Source of the DNA: Clostridiales bacterium
GTDB taxonomy: Bacteria > Bacillota > Clostridia > Christensenellales > Aristaeellaceae
DNA: 57,976 nt
Assembly (NCBI GenBank): GCA_024684375.1
Contig: JAIKWZ010000057.1
Coordinates: forward strand, 1 to 57,976
Reading direction: 5' to 3'
The translations under genes were made by a program, and so were the position numbers. Under the pieces are notes generated by a model. It had not been told where the DNA came from. It saw only the letters and a program-made list of their open reading frames with translations, and did no database searches. Shown here in pieces: positions 50,458-57,976 of the stretch (position 1 is the first letter of the stretch; each line of letters begins with the position of its first letter).

Positions 50458-52074
50458 ATGAAAACGGTATTTCATAACGCTGAAATCTATACGGGCACCG
50501 GCTCGCCCGCCGAAGCGTTCATTACGGAAAACGGCGTGTTCGCGGCCGTGGGCGGCGAGGAGGAGATCTTCGCCCTTGCCGGCGGCGCCGAAAAAGTCGA
50601 TCTGGGCGGGCGTTTCGTGTGCCCGGGGTTCATTGACTCCCACATGCACGTTCTGAGCTTCGGCGCGTCCCTGAGCGCCGCCGCCCTGGCGGAGCACACA
50701 GACAGCCTCGCGAGCATGCTTGCTTACCTTAAGCGCTTCGCCTTGGAGCATCCTCCCCGGAAAGGGCAGTGGCTCAGGGGACGGGGCTGGAACCAGGATT
50801 ATTTCACGGACACGGACCGCATGCCCTCCCGTGAAGACCTGGACAAGGTGTCGGCGGAGCATCCGATCATCGTCACCCGCGCCTGCGGCCACTGCTGCGT
50901 GATAAACACGAAGGCGCTGGAGATCTGCGGCATCACCGCCGATACGTCCTGCCCAGAAGGCGGCAGGATAGGCATGGAAAACGGCGTTCCCGACGGCCGG
51001 CTGTACGACAACGCCATTGAGCTTACGAGTCCGTTTATCCCCCTGCCCGAAAAGGAGGATATAAAACGCATGCTGCGCATGGCGTGCCGCGAGCTCAATT
51101 CTTACGGCGTGACCAGCGTCCACAGCGACGACTATTCCGCCTTCGGGCAGCTGCCCTGGCAGACGGTGAACGAGGCGTACCGGGAGCTTGAAGAGGCGGG
51201 CGAACTCAGCGTGCGGGTGTACGAGCAGGCGAATTTCGCAGAAACTGACGCTCTTGCCCGCTTTATCGCGGAAGGCAACGTGACGGGCCGCGGCAGCGAT
51301 ATGTTCAGGATCGGCCCCCTGAAACTGCTGGGGGACGGCTCGCTTGGCAGCCGCACGGCGCATCTGTCCCGGCCCTACGCGGACTGCCCCGGCACGCAGG
51401 GCTTTTCCCTGTTCACTCCCGGACAGTTCGCTTCCCTGATCTCCCTCGCGCACGAGAACGGAATGCAGGTCGCCGTGCACGCGATAGGGGACGCGTGCCT
51501 GGACAGCGTGCTGGACGCCTTTGAGAGCGCCCTTGCCGCCCATCCCCGCGAGGACCACCGCCACGGCATAGTGCACTGCCAGATCACCCGCCCCGACCAG
51601 CTGGAGCGCATAGCGCGGCTCAGACTGCACGTGTACGCCCAGAGCGTGTTCCTAGATTACGACAATCATATCGTGGAAAGCCGGGTGGGGAAACAGCTTT
51701 CCGCGTCCAGCTATAACTGGAAAACGCTGATGGACATGGGCGTGAGCGTGTCCAACGGCTCCGACTGCCCCGTGGAGCTGCCGGACGTGATGAAGGGCAT
51801 ACAGTGCGCCGTCACCCGGACGTCCCTGGACGGCACGGGGCCGTACCTGCCCTCCCAGGCGTTCAGCGTGAAGGAAGCGCTGGACAGCTTCACCGCCGTC
51901 GGCGCCCGGGCGAGCTTTGAGGAAGGCGTAAAAGGCAGGATCGCCCCCGGCTTCCTGGCCGACTTCACCGTGCTTGACAGCGACCCGTTCGCCGCGGAGC
52001 CGGAACATATCCGCGCGATAAAGGTGCATGCCTGCTGCGTGGGTGGAAAAATGGTTTACATAAACGAAAACTGA
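50458..52074 (+). CDS. YtcJ-like amidohydrolase
   Basis: 538 residues; GAGGAAC 4-5 nt before the ATG. Amidohydrolase 3 family: GFIDSHMHVLSFGASLS, RGWNQDYFTDTDRMPSREDL, LLGDGSLGSRTAHLSRPYAD, VAVHAIGDACLDSVLDAFE, HGIVHCQITRPDQLERI, SNGSDCPVELPDVMKGI. Metal ligands H in SHMH, HAIGD, HCQ and D in GSDCP are in place. Natural substrates of this family are largely unknown. Confidence 0.92.
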   Translation: MKTVFHNAEIYTGTGSPAEAFITENGVFAAVGGEEEIFALAGGAEKVDLGGRFVCPGFIDSHMHVLSFGASLSAAALAEHTDSLASMLAYLKRFALEHPPRKGQWLRGRGWNQDYFTDTDRMPSREDLDKVSAEHPIIVTRACGHCCVINTKALEICGITADTSCPEGGRIGMENGVPDGRLYDNAIELTSPFIPLPEKEDIKRMLRMACRELNSYGVTSVHSDDYSAFGQLPWQTVNEAYRELEEAGELSVRVYEQANFAETDALARFIAEGNVTGRGSDMFRIGPLKLLGDGSLGSRTAHLSRPYADCPGTQGFSLFTPGQFASLISLAHENGMQVAVHAIGDACLDSVLDAFESALAAHPREDHRHGIVHCQITRPDQLERIARLRLHVYAQSVFLDYDNHIVESRVGKQLSASSYNWKTLMDMGVSVSNGSDCPVELPDVMKGIQCAVTRTSLDGTGPYLPSQAFSVKEALDSFTAVGARASFEEGVKGRIAPGFLADFTVLDSDPFAAEPEHIRAIKVHACCVGGKMVYINEN

Positions 52075-52092
52075 CCCTGGAGGTGCTTTAAA

Positions 52093-53089
52093 ATGACCGG
52101 GATAACGCCTGACACGAAACTGAACGATATCCGCGCGCTGCCGGAGATGGCGGACTATCGGAAATATCTGCTGTATTCCGCAAAGGACCTGTTTAACGTG
52201 AGCCCGTTTGACGACGGCAGCGTGAGGGACCTGGGACGGATAGGCTGGAAGCCGGAGGGGATCGTCTCGGGGCTGGATTTCTTCCTGAAGGCTATCAGAA
52301 ACGGGCGGGTCAGCCGGTTCTTCGTGTATCCGGACACGGACGAGCCGTATAAAAACGACGTGAACCTGATAAGGATCTCTCCCGCTACGCCCGACGGAAG
52401 CAGACCATTCATCGTGCTGTGCGCGGGGGGCGGCTACCAAAGCGTGTGCACGCTGGTGGAGAGCCTGCCCACCGCCAGGCATATGGTGAGGGAGGGCTAT
52501 ACCGTGTTCCTCATGACTTACCGGGCGGGCGTGCCGGAAGCCGCGGTAAAGGCGCTTGAGGACCTGGGCGCGGCGATAAGCTTCCTGGTATCCAACGCCG
52601 GAACGCTCGGGATCGACCCTGCCCGCTATGCCGTGGGCGGTTTTTCGGCGGGCGCCAATCTCGTATGCAATTTCGGCTGCGCCCATATCGGCTGGAAGCG
52701 GCTGGGCGTTCCCAAGCCACTGTGCCTGTTCCCAGTGTACACGGTCATAGACCTTAAAGCTGAAGCCGCGCGGAACGAAAACGGCGGTTTCGCTCAGGTC
52801 ATGCTGGGCGAAAAGTGGCGGGAAAAGCTTGACGAATACAACGTCGCGGAACCACATCGACGGCGGCTATCCCCCCTGCTATATCGTGTGCGGCAAGGAC
52901 GACAAAGTCGTGCCTCCCGCCAATTCCGAGCTGATGAAGCGGTTGCTGGACGCAGCGGGCGTGCCATGCGTGCTCGAAGAGGACGAGCGCGCGTTCCACG
53001 GCTTCGGGGACGGCACGGGTACGGACGCGGAGGGCTGGCCGCTGCGCGCTCTCGCGTTCATGGAATCCATTATGGAAAAGACCGCATGA
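52093..53089 (+). pseudogene. Alpha/beta hydrolase (esterase type) with a +1 frameshift
   Basis: The frame from ATG 52093 reads MTGITPDTKLNDIRALPEMA, then FIVLCAGGGYQSVCTLVESL (oxyanion) and VGGFSAGANLVCNFGC (nucleophile Ser), until about 52851. The rest of the fold, YPPCYIVCGKDDKVVPP (Asp) and ERAFHGFGDGTG (His), continues in the next frame to 53089. Removing one C at 52852-52853 joins them as NVAEHIDGGYPP, which fits the family well. Either a recent loss-of-function mutation or an assembly error. Intact product would be about 331 residues. It follows the amidohydrolase by 18 bp. Confidence 0.8.
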
Positions 53090-53181
53090 CGGGCATGCGG
53101 CGTCAGCCGCCCGTTTTCCGATCGCCGGCTTCTGAGTCGATATAGCGGCGATGCCGGGGCTCGCCCTGCCGCGGGAAACCG

Positions 53182-53208
53182 AAAAGCGGAGGAACTTCCT
53201 CCGCCTTT
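53182..53208. terminator. Terminator between convergent operons
   Basis: GCGGAGGA (53186-53193) and TCCTCCGC (53197-53204) pair around ACT, with AAAA before and CTTT after, so it can serve both strands. Confidence 0.75.
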
Positions 53209-53224
53209 GTATATTGTCCAACCG

Positions 53225-54712
53225 CTATCCAAGATCCCGGTAGCGGTACTGCTTGACCGTGTTTTTCAGATACCAGTAGCCCTTGTAACATTGAACACCG
53301 TCTACTGTTCCGTCTTTTGCCAGGGGCGTGTATGTCGTTTTATACTGCCACTCGCCGGATCCGCTTTTGTACTGGGCACCTGTGTATTTTTTATAATGGT
53401 TATACCAGGCATTGTATTTTGTGTTGTAGTAATGCCACCTCTGATAATTGTATTGCGTTCTGGTCTCTACCTGGCGGGTGGATGACGCCGTGACCGCAGT
53501 GGAGCTCCAGCTGCTCCAGCTGCTCCAGGTCAACTTGTTCCCTTCTGTGAGCCCGCAGCGAGAACAGGTCTTGGGCGCAGACTCTGTCGCGGCCTTCCAG
53601 GAATGTCCCAGAGCATTTCCTTCAGTGGCCCCGCAGCGGGAACAGGTCTTAGCATGCGTGCAGTCGGCAGCCTTCCAGGCATGCCCTAGCGCCTTACCGC
53701 TAACAGCCTTGCAGCGGGTACAAGTCTTGGCATGCGTACAGTCTGCCGCTTTCCAGTTATGCCCCAGCGCCTTTCCTTCGGTCTCTCCGCAGCGTGAGCA
53801 GGTCTTGGCGTGCGTGCAGTCTGCCGCTTTCCAGGAATGCCCCAGCGCCTTCCCTTCGGTGGCTCCGCAGATCTTACACGTCTTGGCGTGAGTGCAGTCG
53901 GCATTTGTCCAGCTGTGGGTATGCGTTTTCTGTGTGGGCCTGGGTGTTTGCCTGGGTGTCTGCCTGGGCTTAGCGGTGGCAGTCGGTGCAGCGGTCTGAA
54001 CGGGGACAGTTACTTCATCTTTTTCATCGACTTCCTGGTCTCCGTTCAAAAGAGTTTTCGGGTCTATTCCTTTATCGATAAGTATTTCGCCGCACATCTC
54101 GAGGAAGTCGGCGCTGTCGGAATACTTATACTTTGCCAATTCGTGCAAAAGCACATATGCTTCTTCGTATCCGCCATCCGTAAATAAAGCGATCGCACGT
54201 TCATACATGTCGGCGCTTTCGCCGCCGCTTAGCAAAATCAAGCGTTTTGCGGAATCGAAGAACCCTCCTGAAAGCAGGTAAAACGTCTCGGCTTCTGCTT
54301 TGTCCCCGCTGTTTTCGGCGACACGCGCGTCAACATAATACAGCAGATCCTGTACTTCGGAGATGGAAGGATATGTCTCCCTGAATGCTTTATCGTCCAG
54401 CTGCTCTGAAAAACCCTTGTCGTTTTCCAGCATTTTTTTATAGATGGAGGCGATCCTGTAGTCTCCTCTCTCAAGCAGCAGCAGAATGTAAGAATAGTTA
54501 TAAAAACCTCTGCCGCTGTTTCCGAGCTTTGAGAAAGCGTCGACTATCTCAGCAAGATCGACGTCCACTATATCCTCTTCGCTGCCGAAAACCGTAAGGT
54601 AATAGTTGAGCTGCGCCAGGGCGTCCTCCAGTTTGTCCGTCGACGCGAACGCGCACAGGCAGCCAAATGTCAGTATGACAGCCACCAGCAGTGACAGGAG
54701 TCTTTTTACCAT
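53225..54712 (-). CDS. Secreted repeat protein, paralog 1 (Cys/His 26-mer repeats plus WSxWS tail)
   Basis: 495 residues; AGAGGTGG upstream. Signal peptide MVKRLLSLLVAVILTFGCLCAFA-S. Residues 25-230 form a helical, TPR-like domain (YNYSYILLLLERGDYRIAS, EILIDKGIDPKTLL) shared with the next two genes. A Pro/Thr/Gln linker follows, then five 26-residue repeats (266-395) with the pattern HxWKAADCTHAKTCxxCGxTEGxALG, and a tail WSSWSSWSSTAVTASSTRQV then aromatic-rich sequence ending YRYRDLG. The repeats may bind zinc, or be stabilised by disulfides, and are known in secreted Firmicute proteins. Likely cell-surface or secreted; function unknown. Confidence 0.85.
   Translation of the reverse strand: MVKRLLSLLVAVILTFGCLCAFASTDKLEDALAQLNYYLTVFGSEEDIVDVDLAEIVDAFSKLGNSGRGFYNYSYILLLLERGDYRIASIYKKMLENDKGFSEQLDDKAFRETYPSISEVQDLLYYVDARVAENSGDKAEAETFYLLSGGFFDSAKRLILLSGGESADMYERAIALFTDGGYEEAYVLLHELAKYKYSDSADFLEMCGEILIDKGIDPKTLLNGDQEVDEKDEVTVPVQTAAPTATAKPRQTPRQTPRPTQKTHTHSWTNADCTHAKTCKICGATEGKALGHSWKAADCTHAKTCSRCGETEGKALGHNWKAADCTHAKTCTRCKAVSGKALGHAWKAADCTHAKTCSRCGATEGNALGHSWKAATESAPKTCSRCGLTEGNKLTWSSWSSWSSTAVTASSTRQVETRTQYNYQRWHYYNTKYNAWYNHYKKYTGAQYKSGSGEWQYKTTYTPLAKDGTVDGVQCYKGYWYLKNTVKQYRYRDLG
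53528..53917 (-). repeat. Five tandem 78-bp repeats within paralog 1
   Basis: Each unit encodes 26 residues with C-x5-C-x2-C and His positions. Units 1-4 keep CTHAKTC; the third replaces xTEG with AVSG. The fifth has lost the first Cys and His (ATESAPKTC). The DNA repeats are similar enough to allow copy-number change by slippage. Confidence 0.85.
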
Positions 54713-54770
54713 AACGCAGATCCACCTCTTTGCAGTATTATGCGCAAGCGTGCCGCCGTGCGGGACGCGA

Positions 54771-56300
54771 TCAGTCAGCTATCCAGTACCTGTATACAGT
54801 ACGTGTCTCGACCTGCTTCGCGGATGAAGAAGTCACGGCATTATCGCTCCACTTGCTCCATTCACCGTAATTTTTGCGGGTCTCTACTTTTCTCGTGGAA
54901 GAAGCACTCACCGACTTGTTCTGCCACTCGCTCCACTCGCTCCACACTTCGTATACTCTTACGAGAGTAATGCTGCGGTATCTGTACTGCGTCTTGCTCC
55001 CGGTTACCACTGTCTTGTATGTAATTTTCTCGTTCCACCAGGCATTTGATGAATTGGATTCATATATAGTGTATCCTTTCCATGAACTGACCGCTTTTTT
55101 GGGAGAATCTACGGTCGTATACTGCCATTCGCCGGAACGCAGATAGTTGTTCAACAGATTGCTTTCTCTGGGGTCAACGGGAGCGGAATTCCAATTTTTC
55201 TGGGTGTTGATATACCTGAATCTGCTGTATGAGTACTGCTTGACCTGTTCTGTCACATCGACTTTTCTTGTCTCCACGTCGCGGGTATCGGTCTTCGACA
55301 CCTTATTGTCGCTCCAAGCAGACCAGGAACCGTACTCTATCGACGAGCTTACCAGATCCGCTCCCTTGAGCTCCTGGTTCCTGGTGGTCTGTTGTTTCAG
55401 CGTGCGGTAACGGTACTGCGTCGCTATGTTCCTGCTGCGGTATTGGGTCTTTGTCTCTGTTTTTGCGTTGCCGGAAGGCTTCTCAGTGCTCCAGGAAGAC
55501 CAGTGCCCGCTTTTTTTATCAGCCGGTTTACTTGTTGGCGTCGGTTTATTTGTCGGAGCCGGCTTCTTTGTCGGAGTAGGCTCTTCAGCAGTGTCGTTCT
55601 GTGTGCTGTCTTCCTGGGCCGCGCTGCCTTTGATAAGCTGTTTCGGGTCAATACCTTTATCGATAAGGATTTCGCCGCATATCTCAAGCATATCCACGCT
55701 GTCATCATAGTTAAACTTTGCGAGCTCATAAAACAGCAGGTACGCGTCTTCGTATTTGCCATCCATGAACAATCCAGTCGCACGGCCGTAAATCTCATCG
55801 CTACTGCCGCCGCCTAATGCGACCAGGCGTTCGGCAGAATCGAAAAACCCGCCGGAAAGCATATAATTTGTTTCAGCCTCGGCCGTGTCTCCGTTGTTCT
55901 CGGCGATACGCGCGTCAACGTAGTACAGCAGTTCCTGCACACCTTTGATGGCAGCATATTTTTCTTTAAATTCCTTATCGTTCAATTGCTCGGAAAAGTC
56001 AGTATTGTTTTCCAGCATTTTTTTGTACTTGGAGGCAACTCTGTAGTCTCCCCTCTCAAGCAGCAGCAGGATGTTCGCGTAGTGATAAAACCCCTTGGCG
56101 GCATTTCCCAGACTCGCGAATTTCTCGGTGATTTTATCCAGTGGATACTCTTTGATAGTCTTTTCATCTTGATAATAGGTGAGGTACATATTCAGCTCAC
56201 TGATCGCTTCCGCAAGCTTTTCGTCTATTGCCGCAAACGCGGACAAGGAACCCAGTGCCAGAAGTACTGCCATAAGCAGCGCAAGAATCTTTTTTGTCAT
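54771..56300 (-). CDS. Secreted repeat protein, paralog 2 (WSxWS/VETR type)
   Basis: 509 residues; AAAGGAGGA upstream. Signal peptide MTKKILALLMAVLLALGSLSAFA-A. The N-terminal helical domain (24-230) is homologous to paralogs 1 and 3 (YHYANILLLLERGDYRVASK, EILIDKGIDPKQLI). A PTKKPAPTNKPTPTSKPAD linker follows, then about 250 residues of repeats alternating WSSWS/WSAWSDNKVSKTDTR, VETRKVDV, TQYRYR, and YWIAD at the end. Each repeat has spaced Trp followed by Arg-Val-Glu-Thr-Arg. No cysteines occur in the repeat region. Function unknown. Confidence 0.85.
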   Translation of the reverse strand: MTKKILALLMAVLLALGSLSAFAAIDEKLAEAISELNMYLTYYQDEKTIKEYPLDKITEKFASLGNAAKGFYHYANILLLLERGDYRVASKYKKMLENNTDFSEQLNDKEFKEKYAAIKGVQELLYYVDARIAENNGDTAEAETNYMLSGGFFDSAERLVALGGGSSDEIYGRATGLFMDGKYEDAYLLFYELAKFNYDDSVDMLEICGEILIDKGIDPKQLIKGSAAQEDSTQNDTAEEPTPTKKPAPTNKPTPTSKPADKKSGHWSSWSTEKPSGNAKTETKTQYRSRNIATQYRYRTLKQQTTRNQELKGADLVSSSIEYGSWSAWSDNKVSKTDTRDVETRKVDVTEQVKQYSYSRFRYINTQKNWNSAPVDPRESNLLNNYLRSGEWQYTTVDSPKKAVSSWKGYTIYESNSSNAWWNEKITYKTVVTGSKTQYRYRSITLVRVYEVWSEWSEWQNKSVSASSTRKVETRKNYGEWSKWSDNAVTSSSAKQVETRTVYRYWIAD

Positions 56301-56344
56301 GATTCGATCCTCCTTTAAAAAAGTACAGTGCTAACGCCTTCAGT

Positions 56345-57862
56345 TTAATCCGCTATCCAATACCTGTACAAGGTACGCGTTTGGATCTGAACGGTCGCAG
56401 AAGCCTTAATAACTTCGTCCGTCCATTTTCCCCAGGAATCGTTCGTGGTCCTGGTCTCGACCTGGGTATTTGATGAGGAGTTTACCGCCTTGTTCTGCCA
56501 CGCGCTCCAGTCGCTCCAAACATCATACTCTCTTACCACGGTCACGCTGCGGTATCTGTACTGCGTCTTGCTGCCGGTCACCACTGTCTTGGTCGTCACT
56601 TTCTCATTCCACCAGGCATTTGATGAATTGGAATCATATATAGTGTAATTCTTCCAAGTACCAACTGCCTTTTTGGGAGAATCCACGGTAGTATACTCCC
56701 ATTTGCCACCGCGCAGATAATTACTTGATTCACTTTGATCAACAGGCGAGGAAGTCTTGTTTCCTTGTTTGTTAATATATACGTATCTGCTGTAAGAATA
56801 CTGCTTGACTTGTTCGGTCACATCGACTTTTCTCGTCTCCACATCGCGGGTATCGGTCTTCGACACCTTATTGTCGCTCCAGGCAGACCAGGTGCCGTAT
56901 TCCTTCTTGGTGCTCACCAACTTCGCATCCTTGAGCTCCTGGTTTTTCGTGGTCTTTCTGCTCAGGGTACGGTAGCGGTACTGTGTCGTTATGTTCCTGC
57001 TGCGGTATTGGGTCTTTGTCTCTGTTTTTGCATTGCCGGAAGGCTTCGCAGTGCTCCAGGCAGACCAGTGCCCGCTCTTTTTATCAGCCGGTTTACTTGT
57101 TGGCGCCGGTTTATTTGTCGGGGCCGGCTTATTTGTCGGCGCCGGTTCTTCGGCAGTTTCGTTCTTTGCGGTATCTTCTTGGCCGGCGCTGCCTTTGATA
57201 AGCTGTTCCGGGTCAATACCTTTATCGATAAGTATTTCGCCGCACATTTTGAGAAATTCACTGCTGTCAGAGTACTGATACCCTGCCAGTTCGTTGAAAA
57301 GACGGTACGCCTCTTCATATTTGCCGTCCGTGAACAATCTGATCGCTCGGCCGTAGATCTCCTCGCTGCTGCCGCCGCTTAAAGAGATCAGACGGTACAT
57401 CGTGTCGAAAAACGAACCGCACAGCGCGTAGCACTTCTCGGCTTCGGCAATATCGCCGTTGTTCTCGGCAATGCGCCCGTCCACGTAATGAGAGAGCTCA
57501 TCCACACCGAAGATGGAGGGATATTTTTCTTTAAACTCTTTTTCATTTAAGCGTAAGGCAAACTCTTTATCGTTTTCCAGCGTCTTCCTGACGATCGAAG
57601 CGACTCTGAAGTCTCCCTTCCCGAGCTGCAGCAGTGTGTTCGCGTAGAGGTAAAAACCTTTACCGCTGCTTCCCAGCTTAGTGAATTCCCCGACTATGCT
57701 CTCCAGGTCTGACAGGTCATTTTCTTCTACGCTGTCGTAAACCGTCAGATAGCTATCAAGCCGGCTAAGCGCGGCTTCAAGCCCGTCCGACTCCGCGAAC
57801 GCGCACAGGGAACCGAATGCCAGTAAAACCGAAATTATCAGCGCAAGGATCTTTTTTTGCAC
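56345..57862 (-). CDS. Secreted repeat protein, paralog 3 (WSxWS/VETR type)
   Basis: 505 residues from GTG 57862, with AAAGGAGG 8 nt upstream. Signal peptide of the same type, ending GSLCAFA-E. Same architecture as paralog 2: helical domain, Pro/Thr/Lys linker with three PAPTNKPAP-like units, then WSAWSTAKPSGNAKTETKTQ, YRYRTLSRKTT, WSAWSDNKVSKTDTRDVETR, and final YRYWIAD. The tail is nearly identical to paralog 2 over long stretches, while the N-terminal domain has diverged more, which suggests gene conversion or selection on the tail. Confidence 0.85.
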   Translation of the reverse strand: MQKKILALIISVLLAFGSLCAFAESDGLEAALSRLDSYLTVYDSVEENDLSDLESIVGEFTKLGSSGKGFYLYANTLLQLGKGDFRVASIVRKTLENDKEFALRLNEKEFKEKYPSIFGVDELSHYVDGRIAENNGDIAEAEKCYALCGSFFDTMYRLISLSGGSSEEIYGRAIRLFTDGKYEEAYRLFNELAGYQYSDSSEFLKMCGEILIDKGIDPEQLIKGSAGQEDTAKNETAEEPAPTNKPAPTNKPAPTSKPADKKSGHWSAWSTAKPSGNAKTETKTQYRSRNITTQYRYRTLSRKTTKNQELKDAKLVSTKKEYGTWSAWSDNKVSKTDTRDVETRKVDVTEQVKQYSYSRYVYINKQGNKTSSPVDQSESSNYLRGGKWEYTTVDSPKKAVGTWKNYTIYDSNSSNAWWNEKVTTKTVVTGSKTQYRYRSVTVVREYDVWSDWSAWQNKAVNSSSNTQVETRTTNDSWGKWTDEVIKASATVQIQTRTLYRYWIAD

Positions 57863-57918
57863 AACATAAACCTCCTTTTAATTTATGTTTATCCCGACAA
57901 TTTTTCGGGCAAACCAGC

Positions 57919-57976
57919 CTATTCTTTTATCCAGTACCTGTATACGGTACGTGTCTCGACCTGGGTATCGTAAGAT
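57919..57976 (-). CDS. Secreted repeat protein, paralog 4 (C-terminal end only)
   Basis: Minus-strand reading from the window edge gives SYDTQVETRTVYRYWIKE then TAG (57919-57921). It matches the C-termini of paralogs 2 and 3 (VETRTVYRYWIAD, QIQTRTLYRYWIAD). The array therefore continues beyond the window. Confidence 0.75.
   Translation of the reverse strand, partial: SYDTQVETRTVYRYWIKE

Noticed and set aside
53448..53891. 147-codon forward frame with CPSAFPSVxPQREQVLAC repeats
   Set aside because: Antisense reading of the 26-residue repeats in paralog 1; its repetitiveness comes from the real gene.
53528..53917. CRISPR array
   Set aside because: Units are contiguous 78-bp coding repeats with no unique spacers, and they keep one open frame.

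Overview
This 58 kb window looks like chromosome from an uncultured gut or rumen Clostridia-type Firmicute. The grounds are moderately high GC, AGGAGG-type ribosome binding sites, tight operons with ATGA stop/start overlaps, many secreted proteins with short MKK-type signal peptides, two carbohydrate ABC systems, and SpoIIE/RsbW-type signalling proteins. The Clostridia assignment is inference. I saw no complete rRNA, tRNA or CRISPR array.

Positions 1-19.4 kb. A partial secreted-protein gene is followed by an island of about 18.3 kb. The island is bounded by two directly repeated att-like segments at 679-1043 and 18986-19361. Each carries the 3' half of a tRNA-Leu(GAG) gene, from anticodon stem to acceptor end, flanked on both sides by ACCCC-type short repeats. 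A decayed tyrosine-integrase C-terminus lies just inside the left copy, and a frameshifted membrane gene runs into the right copy. The cargo is mainly iron handling: a TetR regulator with its operator, a pair of fused ABC transporter half-molecules, gpmA, a DtxR-like regulator, FTR1, P19/Tp34, a DUF2318 protein, two FtsX-type permeases and an ABC ATPase. This gene set resembles the Campylobacter p19/FTR1 operon. One permease has an FMN-binding domain inserted in its extracytoplasmic part, and the ATPase is followed by a secreted flavin split-barrel protein. A second FtsX/ATPase module with a DUF4418 protein and a membrane-anchored methyltransferase close the island. An 18-bp palindrome of the form TGTTA-N8-TAACA occurs three times and probably ties the dtxR-ftr1 operon and the ABC pair into one regulon.

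Positions 19.4-41 kb. After gene remnants and two secreted proteins comes a carbohydrate locus. It holds a GH2 enzyme, a GH88-type unsaturated uronyl hydrolase, a heparinase II/III-like lyase, and an ABC importer with two permeases and a binding protein, so it probably takes up and degrades a uronate-containing glycan. Next is a rhamnose/ribose-type ABC importer (ATPase, two permeases, binding protein), divergent from a GH130 glycosidase, a D-aminoacylase-like amidohydrolase and an alpha/beta hydrolase.

Positions 41-53 kb. This part has a hexapeptide-repeat acetyltransferase, a GtrII-type membrane protein, a secreted protein with a decayed partial copy nearby, and an RsbW-like kinase paired with a SpoIIE-type phosphatase receptor. 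A forward operon follows: O-antigen ligase/polymerase-like protein, flavodoxin-fold reductase, TauE/SafE permease, YtcJ-like amidohydrolase and a frameshifted alpha/beta hydrolase.

Positions 53-58 kb. At least four tandem paralogous secreted proteins lie on the minus strand. Three have a helical N-terminal domain and a Pro/Thr linker; the fourth is cut by the window end. Their tails are rich in WSxWS/VETR/YRYR repeats, and in one copy a 26-residue Cys/His repeat replaces part of the tail.
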